In this document: piece after piece, positions 42,741 through 50,783 of the stretch
Position numbering within the stretch: the first letter of the stretch is position 1
Layout: each line of letters begins with the position of its first letter
Assembly (NCBI RefSeq): GCF_937873925.1
Contig: NZ_CALNAT010000046.1
Location: 1 to 50,783 of the forward strand
DNA length: 50,783 nucleotides
Direction of reading: 5' to 3'
Origin: an uncultured Proteiniphilum sp.
Lineage (GTDB): Bacteria > Bacteroidota > Bacteroidia > Bacteroidales > Dysgonomonadaceae
Notes under the pieces: generated by a model
Told to the model about the DNA's origin: nothing
Databases searched by the model: none
Seen by the model: the letters and a program-made list of their open reading frames with translations, nothing else
Translations under genes and position numbers: made by a program

Positions 42741-44498
42741 ATGATCAAAAAAATCACTTATATAATTGTCATTTATTCGCTGATATTGGCATCATGCGAA
42801 GATTATTATGACACGAAAAACGATCCGGTCACTTACGGCGATACCTACCTGAATATCGGTATTACTACCGATAAAGCCGTATATAAACCCGGGGAAACCG
42901 TACATTTTACCCTGAAAGAAAAACCGGCCGGTAACCTGAAAGTACGTTATTCGCATCTGGGAGAAGTGGTAAAGGAGGAAGCCCTGCCGGGGACAACCTG
43001 GTCATGGACTGCACCGGCCGAAGATTTCAAAGGATATATGGTTGATATTTATGAAACGGAGGAAAACGGCGAAAAGGTATATCAGAGCATAGCCGTGGAT
43101 GTCTCTTCCGACTGGACGAAATTCCCCCGTTACGGTTTTCTTTCTTCTTACGGCGATATGTCCAAAGAACAAATTGCGAGGAATATCGAGACACTGAGCC
43201 GTTACCGTATCAATGGGATACAATTCTATGACTGGATGTACGACCATCATCGTCCATTGGCCGGCACCGTGGAAAATCCGCTGGCGTCCTGGCCCGACCT
43301 TATCGGACGCACCAACTATTTGTCTACGGTAGAGGGATATATCGATGCTGCGCATGACAGGGGAATGAATGCGATGTTTTACAACCTGGCGTTCGGTGCG
43401 CTGAGCAATGCCGCATCGGATGGGGTAAAAGAGGAGTGGTATATCTTCAGGGATGCCAACCGTTCCGATAAGGACAATCACCACCTCGATCCCCCTTTCC
43501 GCAGCAGCATTTACCTGACCAATCCCGGCAATCCGGGATGGCAGGCCTATCTGGCCGCACGCCACAAAGATGTGTACAGTGTATTCGGGTTCGACGGCTA
43601 CCATATCGACCAGTTGGGGAACCGGGGAACGGTATATGATTATAATGGCAACGAAGTGAAACTGGATGAAACGTATGCACCGTTCATTGCCGCCATGAAA
43701 CAGGCCGACCCCGGCAAACGGCTGGTGATGAACGCGGTCAGCCAATACGGGCAGAGCCATATTGCCCAGGCTGATGTCGATTTTCTCTATACCGAAGTGT
43801 GGGACGAAAGCAAGACCTTTGAACAATTGGCGCAGGTGATCCTTGACAACAACGCCTATTCAGATAACCGGAAACAAACCGTGCTTGCCGCTTATATGAA
43901 CTATGCCCGGTCGAACAGTGCAGGATATGTGAACAGGCCGGGTGTATTGCTGGCCAACGCGGTGATATTCTCTTTCGGAGGTGCACACCTTGAACTGGGT
44001 GAACATTACCTGGCAAACGAATATTTCCCGAACTCGAACCTGCAAATGAAGAGCGAACTGAGGCAGGATTTGATCCGTTACTACGATTTTCTTGTGGCTT
44101 ACCAGAACCTTTTGCGCGACGGAGGCACGTTTGCATCGTTTGAAGTGCAATCGGCCGACGAAAATGTCCGGGTAGAGAACTGGCCGGCGTCACAGGGAGC
44201 AGTGGCCGTTACCGGCAAAAAATTTACCGGCAGGGATGTGATCCATCTTCTTAATTTTTCCGATGCCAATTCTATGGAATGGAGGGATACCAATGGAATC
44301 CAAAAAGAGCCCACGGAAGTTGCCGATGTGGAGATTACAGTCACCGTGGATAATCCGGTGAAAAACGTTTGGTTCGCTTCCCCCGATCTGAACGGAGGGG
44401 TATCCAATACACTTGACTTCACGCAAGAAGGCAACGAAGTCAGATTGACGCTTCCGGCCTTGAAATATTGGGACATGATCGTCCTCGAGTATTTGTAA
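42741..44498 (+). CDS. GH66 dextranase, surface lipoprotein
   Basis: 585 residues. The lipobox LASC is followed by EDYYD, typical of surface-exported lipoproteins. An N-terminal beta-sandwich (about 25-125) precedes the GH66 TIM barrel: YGFLSSYGDMS, GIQFYDWMYDHHRPL, FDGYHIDQLG with candidate nucleophile Asp290, and FLYTEVWDE with candidate acid/base Glu352. A C-terminal beta domain follows. No CBM35 insertion is seen, so it is more likely an endo-dextranase than a cycloisomaltooligosaccharide synthase. It would cut alpha-1,6-glucan at the cell surface to feed SusCD. The order SusR-SusC-SusD-SusE-GH66-GH31 is the same as I recall for the B. thetaiotaomicron dextran locus. Confidence 0.93.
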   Translation: MIKKITYIIVIYSLILASCEDYYDTKNDPVTYGDTYLNIGITTDKAVYKPGETVHFTLKEKPAGNLKVRYSHLGEVVKEEALPGTTWSWTAPAEDFKGYMVDIYETEENGEKVYQSIAVDVSSDWTKFPRYGFLSSYGDMSKEQIARNIETLSRYRINGIQFYDWMYDHHRPLAGTVENPLASWPDLIGRTNYLSTVEGYIDAAHDRGMNAMFYNLAFGALSNAASDGVKEEWYIFRDANRSDKDNHHLDPPFRSSIYLTNPGNPGWQAYLAARHKDVYSVFGFDGYHIDQLGNRGTVYDYNGNEVKLDETYAPFIAAMKQADPGKRLVMNAVSQYGQSHIAQADVDFLYTEVWDESKTFEQLAQVILDNNAYSDNRKQTVLAAYMNYARSNSAGYVNRPGVLLANAVIFSFGGAHLELGEHYLANEYFPNSNLQMKSELRQDLIRYYDFLVAYQNLLRDGGTFASFEVQSADENVRVENWPASQGAVAVTGKKFTGRDVIHLLNFSDANSMEWRDTNGIQKEPTEVADVEITVTVDNPVKNVWFASPDLNGGVSNTLDFTQEGNEVRLTLPALKYWDMIVLEYL

Positions 44499-44515
44499 TT
44501 CAATAAAACAAGTTG

Positions 44516-47017
44516 ATGAAGTATTTACAATTTATCCTATTGCTTATCCTTTTCATTCCTTTCGCCTTGTCCGCGCAACAAAGCGGCAAAGCGAAAGAGA
44601 CTACCTTTTATACGAAAGAGGGGAACAGGATCGTATTCAATGCAGATGACGGATCGAAGTTCTCACTCGAGATTCTTAGTAGTTCTGTCGTAAAAGTCTG
44701 GTTTGACCCTGCCGGGACATTCGTCCGCCACAACGGATCGTTTGCTGTTGTCAATGAAGACCTTGAAGATATAGGGGAGATAAACGTGAACGATGAACCG
44801 TTGTGCTACGAGATCTATACGTCCAAACTTCGCATCCGGCTGAATAAAAATCCGATGCAGTTACAGATCTTCGACAAATGGCAAAAACTGGTGTTCAGCG
44901 ATTTTAAGGAGATCGGGCACGTGTCGGACTCAACAGCGAAAAAAGCCTATAAAATGCTGCGTAGCGACGAGCAATTTTTCGGTCTGGGTGAAAAGGCCGG
45001 GCCGCTCAACCGCCGCGGACGGGCATACAAGATGTGGAACAGTGACCGTCCGTGCTACAGTACGACCGAAGATCCGCTTTATAAGAGCATCCCGTTCTTT
45101 ATGAGCAGTTACCAGTACGGTATTTTTCTGGATAATACCTACAAGACCGAATTCAAATTCGGTACGGAATCCGAAGAATATTACTCGTTCGAGGCGCCGG
45201 ACGGAGCATTTGTCTATTACTTTATCTTCGGGAAAGATTATAAGGATATCCTGAGTCAGTATATCACGCTGACGGGCCAGCCGATCATGCCGCCAAAGTG
45301 GGCGCTCGGTTTTGCACAAAGCCGTGGCCTTTATACCAAGGAGGCACAGGCACTGGAAGTGGCTGCCGAATTCCGTAAACGGGAGATACCTGTCGATATC
45401 ATTTATCAGGATATCGGCTGGACCCAGTATTTGCAGGATTTCGAATGGCGCAAAGGGAATTACACCAACCCGAAGCAAATGCTCTCTACATTGAGTCAAC
45501 AGGGTTTTAAAGTGATCCTTTCACAGGACCCGGTGATCTCTCAAGCCAATAAGAAGCAATGGGAAGAAGCCGACAGGCTCGGTTATTTCGTAAAGGATGT
45601 CCGTACCGGTAAATCATATGATATGCCCTGGCCATGGGGCGGCAACTGCGGGGTAGTTGATTTTACCATTCCCGAAGTAGCCGACTGGTGGGGCGAGTCC
45701 CAGCAAAAGCCGCTGGACGACGGAGCACATGGTTTCTGGACGGATATGGGCGAGCCGGCATGGAGTAACGAGGAAGACCCCGACCGCCTCTACATGCAGC
45801 ACCATACCGGGATGCACGACGAGATCCATAATGTATACGGCCTGACCTGGGATAAAGTAGTGAAAGAGCAATTCGAAAAAAGGAATCCCGGCAAACGGGT
45901 GTTCCAGATGACCCGAGCGGCCTATGCAGGACTTCAGCGCTATACCTTCGGCTGGAGCGGCGATAGCGGGAACGGTAATGATGTCCTCGAAGGGTGGGGA
46001 CAATTACAGAATCAGGTGGCCGTGGGTATTTCCGCCGGATTGGGAGGAATACCGTTCTGGGCGACCGATATTTCCGGTTATTGCGGCGATATCAGCGATT
46101 ATCCCGCAATGGCCGAATTATACACCCGGTGGATGCAGTTCGGTATATTCAACCCGCTGAGCCGGGTGCACCACGAAGGCGACAATGCCGTAGAACCATG
46201 GATGTTCGGCGAGGTGGCCGAGAAGAACAGTAAAGCAGCTATCGAACTGAAATACCAGCTTTTCCCTTATTTGTACACCTATGCCCGCGAGGCGCATGAT
46301 ACCGGATTACCTGTTATGAGGGGCCTATTCATGGAGTATCCCTACGATGAACAAGCCGTAAAGGTCGAAGACCAATTCCTCTTCGGTGAAGAATTACTTG
46401 TGGCGCCCGTGCTGAAAAAGGGAGAGCGGGTAAAACGGCTCTATCTGCCCGAAGGCGAATGGATTGATTTTAACGATAAGAAAACCGTTTACCTTGGTGG
46501 TCAGCAAATTGCCTATCGTACACCTTTGAACGTAATCCCCCTGTTCGTAAAGAAAGGATCCATCATCCCCATGATGCCCGTGATGCAATATATCCACGAA
46601 AAGAAAGACTATCCGCTGTTTGTCCATATTTTCCCGGATTATGAAGATGAAACAGCCGAATTCGAACTCTATGAAGACGACGGCGAGAACCTCGATTACC
46701 TCGGGGACATTGCTTCCAGGACCCGGTTTACCTGTACCACGCTTTCCAACGGGTACCGTACGGTGGTGGAACCGTCAGACAACGGGTTCAGGCAATCGGA
46801 TAAAAGGAATATTATCCTTGTCTGTCATCTGGAAGAAATGCCGGGTTCGGTTACCGTAAACGGGAAGACAGTCAAAAAAACGGATGATGCGTCCATCGCC
46901 CGGAAAGCGGAAACCGATGTCTCGTCGATAGAATGGTCGTGGAGCGATCAATCGAAAGAGTGCCGGGTGAAAATACCCGATCAAAGAAAAGAGATAACTG
47001 TAATATTAGCTAATTGA
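44516..47017 (+). CDS. GH31 alpha-glucosidase
   Basis: 833 residues from ATG 44516, preferred over TTG one codon earlier. Signal peptide cleaved after ALSAQ (no lipobox), so it is periplasmic. N-terminal beta domain with FGLGEKAGPLNRRG, then the catalytic barrel: IYQDIGW, nucleophile Asp410 in WTDMGEP, acid/base Asp483 in WSGDSGNG, and the later HHEG motif typical of GH31. C-terminal beta domains follow. It should hydrolyse isomalto-oligosaccharides from the non-reducing end to glucose. It begins 17 bases after the dextranase gene. Confidence 0.95.
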   Translation: MKYLQFILLLILFIPFALSAQQSGKAKETTFYTKEGNRIVFNADDGSKFSLEILSSSVVKVWFDPAGTFVRHNGSFAVVNEDLEDIGEINVNDEPLCYEIYTSKLRIRLNKNPMQLQIFDKWQKLVFSDFKEIGHVSDSTAKKAYKMLRSDEQFFGLGEKAGPLNRRGRAYKMWNSDRPCYSTTEDPLYKSIPFFMSSYQYGIFLDNTYKTEFKFGTESEEYYSFEAPDGAFVYYFIFGKDYKDILSQYITLTGQPIMPPKWALGFAQSRGLYTKEAQALEVAAEFRKREIPVDIIYQDIGWTQYLQDFEWRKGNYTNPKQMLSTLSQQGFKVILSQDPVISQANKKQWEEADRLGYFVKDVRTGKSYDMPWPWGGNCGVVDFTIPEVADWWGESQQKPLDDGAHGFWTDMGEPAWSNEEDPDRLYMQHHTGMHDEIHNVYGLTWDKVVKEQFEKRNPGKRVFQMTRAAYAGLQRYTFGWSGDSGNGNDVLEGWGQLQNQVAVGISAGLGGIPFWATDISGYCGDISDYPAMAELYTRWMQFGIFNPLSRVHHEGDNAVEPWMFGEVAEKNSKAAIELKYQLFPYLYTYAREAHDTGLPVMRGLFMEYPYDEQAVKVEDQFLFGEELLVAPVLKKGERVKRLYLPEGEWIDFNDKKTVYLGGQQIAYRTPLNVIPLFVKKGSIIPMMPVMQYIHEKKDYPLFVHIFPDYEDETAEFELYEDDGENLDYLGDIASRTRFTCTTLSNGYRTVVEPSDNGFRQSDKRNIILVCHLEEMPGSVTVNGKTVKKTDDASIARKAETDVSSIEWSWSDQSKECRVKIPDQRKEITVILAN

Positions 47018-47328
47018 ACTTTCGCAGGTGTCACGATCGCGGCTAAATACTTCATTAAGAATGATTTGAGACCTATTCACGATTCGCAGGCTATCTGATA
47101 AATAACTCGCTGCGCTCAAACAGCTTATCAGATTACGCCTGTTTCATCGAACGGGTTCCCCACAAACCATTCACATGTTCCATATTTAGCTGCTTACTTC
47201 TTGCTGATAAACTTGCGAATAAAGAATCAATTGTATCAAAGAACTATAAGAGACAAATGCTCACACAAAAACATGGTTAACATGTCTTGTGTCTTGATTC
47301 TTGGCTCTTGCGTCTAAATTTTAAATGT
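47018..47328 (+). other. Intergenic stretch between GH31 and GH97 genes with a REP-like hairpin
   Basis: No gene is seen. TCTGATAA at 47094-47101 and TTATCAGA at 47125-47132 form an 8-bp inverted repeat around a GC-rich CTCGCTGCGCTCAAACAGC segment, which has the look of repetitive extragenic sequence in Bacteroidales genomes (impression, not verified). AT-rich sequence follows. Confidence 0.4.
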
Positions 47329-49518
47329 ATGAAGAAAATATATATTCTATTGCACTTCTGCCTGATCGCGGGAATCATGACTGCACAGGATTTGAGATCG
47401 CCGAATGGTGATCTGGAGATGAATTTTTCGGTCGATCAGCAGGGAACACCGGTTTATACCCTGAAATATAAAGGGAACACGGTAGTAAATCCCAGTAAAT
47501 TGGGTCTCGAATTGATCGGGAGCGATAAGGTGGAGTTTGGCGCTGAAATAAATAGGGAGAAAGATCCTCAAACATCACTGTACGACGGATTCAGTGTGTC
47601 CGATGTGCAGAATAGTACTTTCGACGAGACATGGGAGCCGGTATGGGGCGAAACCAAAGAGATCCGCAATCACTATAATGAGATGGCGGTAACGCTCACT
47701 CAGAAAGCTACCGACCGTAATATGATTATCCGGTTTCGTTTGTTTGACGACGGGCTGGGCTTTCGTTACGAATTTCCCCAACAAAGGAATCTGGTCTATT
47801 TTGTCGTGAAAGAAGAGCTGACGCAGTTCGGTATGACGGGAGACCATACGGCTTACTGGATCCCCGGTGATTATGATACACAGGAGTATGACTATCATAT
47901 TTCCAGATTATCGGAAATCAGAGGTATCAACGAAGGTGGAAGGCAGGAGAACCTGTCCCAGACCGGATTTTCAGACACGGGTGTGCAGACGGCATTGCAA
48001 CTGAAAACAGCCGACGGTATCTATATCAACCTACATGAAGCAGCATTGATCAATTATGGAGCCATGCACCTGAACCTGGATGACCGGAACTTCATCTTCC
48101 AGTCATGGATTACACCCGATGCCAACGGAGCAAAAGGATATCTGCAAACCCCGTGTACAATTCCCTGGCGTACCATTATCGTAAGCGATGATGCCCGCGA
48201 TATCCTCGCATCCGATATCACGTTGAATCTCAATGAACCGTCCAAGATTGAGGATACTTCATGGATCAAACCGATGAAATATGTCGGCGTATGGTGGGAA
48301 ATGATTACCGGAAAAAGCGAATGGTCCTATACCTATGATTTGCCAAGTGTCCATATCGGTGTGACGGATTATTCCAAAGTGAAGCCGCACGGGCGGCACG
48401 GTGCTACTACGGAGAATGTGAAAAGATACATTGATTTTGCAGCAAAGCACGGGATCGACGGTGTACTGGTGGAAGGCTGGAATATCGGATGGGAGGATTG
48501 GTTCGGCAATTCGAAAGATTTTGTGTTCGATTTTCAAACGCCGTACCCCGATTTCGATATAGATGAGATATACCGCTATGCCCAGAGTAAAGGCGTGCAG
48601 ATGATCATGCATCATGAAACGTCGTCTTCCGTCCGCAATTACGAACGCTATCTCCATAAAGCGTACCAACTGATGAACAAGTACGACTACCCCGCCGTAA
48701 AGAGCGGTTATGTGGGCGATATTATTCCCCGCGGTGAAAACCACTACAGTCAATGGATCAATAACCATTACCAGTATGCAATTGAAAAAGCGGCAGAGTA
48801 TAAGATCATGGTCAATGCGCATGAAGCCGTGCGCCCCACCGGTCTTTCCCGAACCTGGCCCAACTTGATCGCCAACGAGTCGGCACGGGGAACGGAGTAC
48901 CAGGCCTTTGGCGGCAGCAAGCCGAATCACGTAACAGTGCTGCCTTTCACACGCATTATCGGAGGGCCGATGGACTATACCCCGGGTATTTTCGGAATGG
49001 ATATATCAAAACTTAACCCCAACAACCAGTCGCATTGTAATTCGACCATCGCCAACCAACTGGCACTGTACGTCACCATGAGCAGTCCGCTGCAAATGGC
49101 GGCCGACCTGCCGGAAAATTACGAACGATTCCCCGATGCTTTCCGGTTCATCAAAGACGTAGCATTGGATTGGGATGAAAGCATATACCTCGAAGCCGAA
49201 CCGGGAGAATACATTACCGTTGCCCGAAAAGCCAAAGGCATAGATAACTGGTTCGTCGGCAATACTGCGGGGAACAACCCGTTTACTTCTAAAATCGCAT
49301 TCGATTTTCTGGATCCGGGCAAGCAATATGTTGCCACGATCTATGCTGATGCCAAAGATGCTGATTATAAAACCAACCCGCAGGCATATACTATCCGCAA
49401 GGTAGTAGTAACCAGTAAATCCAGATTGAATCAGGCTTCCGTCCCGGGAGGTGGTTTTGCCATCAGCCTGTTTCCGGTAACGGACAAAGCACAAACCAAA
49501 GGATTGAAGAAATTATAA
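47329..49518 (+). CDS. GH97 alpha-glucosidase, inverting (SusB-like) type
   Basis: 729 residues from ATG 47329, which begins the signal peptide (MKKIYILLHF...); an earlier in-frame ATG at 47287 adds residues without signal character. Cleavage before QDLRSP suggests a periplasmic enzyme. The catalytic part reads EGWNIGWEDWFG, IMHHETSSSVRNYERY, YVGDIIPRGE, NAHEAVRPTG with Glu499 and NESARGTE with Glu517. Glutamates at these positions are those of inverting GH97 enzymes such as SusB; retaining members differ. It would release glucose from alpha-linked oligosaccharides. It is separated from GH31 by 311 bases and may have joined the locus later. Confidence 0.95.
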   Translation: MKKIYILLHFCLIAGIMTAQDLRSPNGDLEMNFSVDQQGTPVYTLKYKGNTVVNPSKLGLELIGSDKVEFGAEINREKDPQTSLYDGFSVSDVQNSTFDETWEPVWGETKEIRNHYNEMAVTLTQKATDRNMIIRFRLFDDGLGFRYEFPQQRNLVYFVVKEELTQFGMTGDHTAYWIPGDYDTQEYDYHISRLSEIRGINEGGRQENLSQTGFSDTGVQTALQLKTADGIYINLHEAALINYGAMHLNLDDRNFIFQSWITPDANGAKGYLQTPCTIPWRTIIVSDDARDILASDITLNLNEPSKIEDTSWIKPMKYVGVWWEMITGKSEWSYTYDLPSVHIGVTDYSKVKPHGRHGATTENVKRYIDFAAKHGIDGVLVEGWNIGWEDWFGNSKDFVFDFQTPYPDFDIDEIYRYAQSKGVQMIMHHETSSSVRNYERYLHKAYQLMNKYDYPAVKSGYVGDIIPRGENHYSQWINNHYQYAIEKAAEYKIMVNAHEAVRPTGLSRTWPNLIANESARGTEYQAFGGSKPNHVTVLPFTRIIGGPMDYTPGIFGMDISKLNPNNQSHCNSTIANQLALYVTMSSPLQMAADLPENYERFPDAFRFIKDVALDWDESIYLEAEPGEYITVARKAKGIDNWFVGNTAGNNPFTSKIAFDFLDPGKQYVATIYADAKDADYKTNPQAYTIRKVVVTSKSRLNQASVPGGGFAISLFPVTDKAQTKGLKKL

Positions 49519-49547
49519 ATAATTTGGGCCAATGCTGAATTGACCTC

Positions 49548-49588
49548 AAAATAGTAGAGCCCGGTATTGTACGGGGCTCTGCTATTTT
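49548..49588. terminator. Bidirectional intrinsic terminator
   Basis: A 15-bp stem (49548-49562 with 49574-49588, one wobble pair, 11-base loop) begins with AAAA and ends with TTTT, so it can stop transcription from both sides. It ends the glucan locus and the convergent TraB-type gene. Confidence 0.85.
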
Positions 49589-49647
49589 ATAATTATTGTT
49601 TTTGATATCCGGGAAATAACGACTTTTCCCAGAATCTTAGCTTTTTA

Positions 49648-50562
49648 CTATCTCTTTACTGCCTCTACGTTATATCCCAACTTTCGTAATCCTTCGATCA
49701 GTCCCTCATCACCTGGTAAATGCAGGCATCCGACGGCAATAAATGAGGATTTTTCTTCCATGACAGACGGTAATTTTTCTAACCATTTCCGGTTGCGGTC
49801 ACCGTTCAGCGCATTGTCTTCTTCTTCCGTAGAGGGACAGGGATCATCGGGTGTCTCCTTTTCGTACAACTGGTGCAGGGTTTCGATATCTTGCGCATGG
49901 TAAGCTGCCTGAAATTCATCCATCTGCTCTTTCAAGAGTCCCGGATGTTTTACCATACAGATCAACATCTCGGCCTGACGCTCCAATGACTGTAAATTCA
50001 GCAGTACGTCGATCTGATCTTCGGCTGTCTCCAAACCCATCACAGGACGCGAACGTTTCAGCGCCTCTTCCTGGAAATATTGATCCAGATTCTTCTCCGA
50101 AGTTACCGAAGGATAATATTGCTGATAGAGGGAGAGGGAAATCAAATTGGACAGCATTGCCGGTTTAAGTTGTCCCAATTGATTGAGACCAACCCCTACC
50201 AGGGCGTGGAGCATGCTGTCCAGCAGTGCCGCATCCTCAGGAGAAAACAGTGTCTGGTAGGTTACTTCCGGGGGCATGAGGCCTTCGCCCATGATCTTCC
50301 TCTGCATTTCTGTCATATTGCCCATATCGAGTTCACCCACTGTCTGTTCCGTTTCTTCAAAAGCAGCGTCAATTCCGTGGATACTATCCAGGAAGGAGAT
50401 CGGCACAAGGTGATGTGTACCGAAAAGATAAGAGGGTTTCTCCAGCCCGTTCCCCGATATTTTCCACAGCAGTGAGTTCCCTTTTTCGTTCGATACTCCG
50501 GAGGAGCAGGAAAGTAATAAAAATAGAATCGTTAAAACGACGAGCCCTTTTTTGTAATTCAT
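49648..50562 (-). CDS. TraB/GumN-family (TIKI-like) lipoprotein
   Basis: 304 residues. Lipobox LLSC (Cys19) predicts a lipoprotein. The family GxxH motifs are present: Gly48 and His51 in LFGTHHLVP near the start and Gly278 and His281 in AVGCLHLPGDEG near the end. These motifs are shared with TIKI metalloproteases, so a metal-dependent hydrolase is possible. The middle part is helical. Its function in bacteria is not established. It is convergent with the GH97 gene and its neighbour at the window end runs the same way. Confidence 0.85.
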   Translation of the reverse strand: MNYKKGLVVLTILFLLLSCSSGVSNEKGNSLLWKISGNGLEKPSYLFGTHHLVPISFLDSIHGIDAAFEETEQTVGELDMGNMTEMQRKIMGEGLMPPEVTYQTLFSPEDAALLDSMLHALVGVGLNQLGQLKPAMLSNLISLSLYQQYYPSVTSEKNLDQYFQEEALKRSRPVMGLETAEDQIDVLLNLQSLERQAEMLICMVKHPGLLKEQMDEFQAAYHAQDIETLHQLYEKETPDDPCPSTEEEDNALNGDRNRKWLEKLPSVMEEKSSFIAVGCLHLPGDEGLIEGLRKLGYNVEAVKR

Positions 50563-50588
50563 GAGTAATTATTTAGTGAACTTTATAT

Positions 50589-50783
50589 TTACCGGTGCAG
50601 TTTTGCGAAATTGGCATCCGGAGTATTCCCTAAATGGCTCTTCTCTTTGCCCAGACCCAGAAAGTCGAACAGGATCCAGAAGATCGTAAAAGAGGGTATC
50701 ACGTCGGTAACCGGCAGTAATTCTTCAATGAAGGTGATCAGTGAGGTATATTTCCCTTTTCTCTCCCCGAACATCTTATAACT
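50589..50783 (-). CDS. C-terminal part of an unrecognised protein (runs off the window)
   Basis: The frame stays open to the window edge (reading SYKMFGERKGKY...), so the true start is outside; the ATG at 50774 is probably internal. The visible part has a hydrophobic stretch FIEELLPVTDVIPSFTIFWILFDFLGLG that may be a membrane segment and a polar tail. The family is not recognised. The TraB-type gene starts 26 bases after its stop codon and is probably co-transcribed. Confidence 0.5.
   Translation of the reverse strand, partial: SYKMFGERKGKYTSLITFIEELLPVTDVIPSFTIFWILFDFLGLGKEKSHLGNTPDANFAKLHR

Noticed and set aside
1..50783. CRISPR arrays, insertion sequences, integrases
   Set aside because: No regularly spaced repeats, transposase or integrase frames were seen.

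Overview
The window looks like chromosomal DNA of a member of the Bacteroidales; a Dysgonomonadaceae-type anaerobe is a reasonable guess, but family level is inference. The reasons are a SusR/SusC/SusD-type polysaccharide utilization locus, many lipoproteins whose lipobox cysteine is followed by charged residues, promoters with the Bacteroidota -7 form TAnnTTTG, weak Shine-Dalgarno signals, and typical Bacteroidota families (DUF4876, DUF6850, DUF6377, PepSY-like).

Region 1 (1-12.3 kb, + strand, looks AT-richer than the rest) starts at the 3' end of a class II tRNA, probably tRNA-Leu. It is an accessory block: a 1972-residue transglutaminase-like/DUF4011/SF1 helicase/Vsr-like nuclease/DUF3320 protein, a RhuM-family protein, a pair of shared-core palindromes, then tightly packed small cassettes (DUF6398, two GNATs, a truncated nitrilase, a zinc ribbon, a methyltransferase, a lipidated subclass B1 metallo-beta-lactamase translationally coupled to a DUF5131 protein) and broken gene remnants. 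It looks like a tRNA-associated island with defence and chemical-resistance type genes.

Region 2 (12.3-21.4 kb, - strand) is a five-gene cell-envelope operon: TonB-dependent receptor, DUF4876 lipoprotein, DUF6850 beta-barrel, a secreted caspase/gingipain-like protein with C-terminal HEAT-like repeats, and an unknown lipoprotein. A clear promoter with an overlapping 8-4-8 inverted repeat precedes it. This is the best candidate for an undescribed system in the window.

Region 3 (21.5-34.5 kb) is mostly housekeeping and regulation: an AraC/GyrI-like regulator beside a remnant of a zinc-ribbon gene; a ferrous iron operon (OB-fold-like lipoprotein, PepSY membrane protein, FeoA-FeoB fusion, and a 54-residue FeoB-associated Cys-rich protein); fumC; two PepSY-like secreted proteins next to a two-component system; a 35-residue membrane peptide; a divergent Xre-like/small-regulator pair resembling a transposable-phage switch; and rlmD.

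Region 4 (34.5-49.6 kb, + strand) is a dextran-type locus: SusR-like DUF6377 sensor, SusC, SusD, SusE-like glycan-binding lipoprotein, GH66 dextranase, GH31 alpha-glucosidase and an inverting-type GH97 alpha-glucosidase. The proposed flow is surface cleavage of alpha-1,6-glucan by GH66, import through SusCD with help from the SusE-like protein, periplasmic hydrolysis by GH31 and GH97, and sensing by the SusR-like protein. Intergenic hairpins separate transporter, binding-protein and enzyme genes. A bidirectional terminator closes it. The window ends with a TraB/GumN (TIKI-like) lipoprotein and the C-terminus of an unknown gene.
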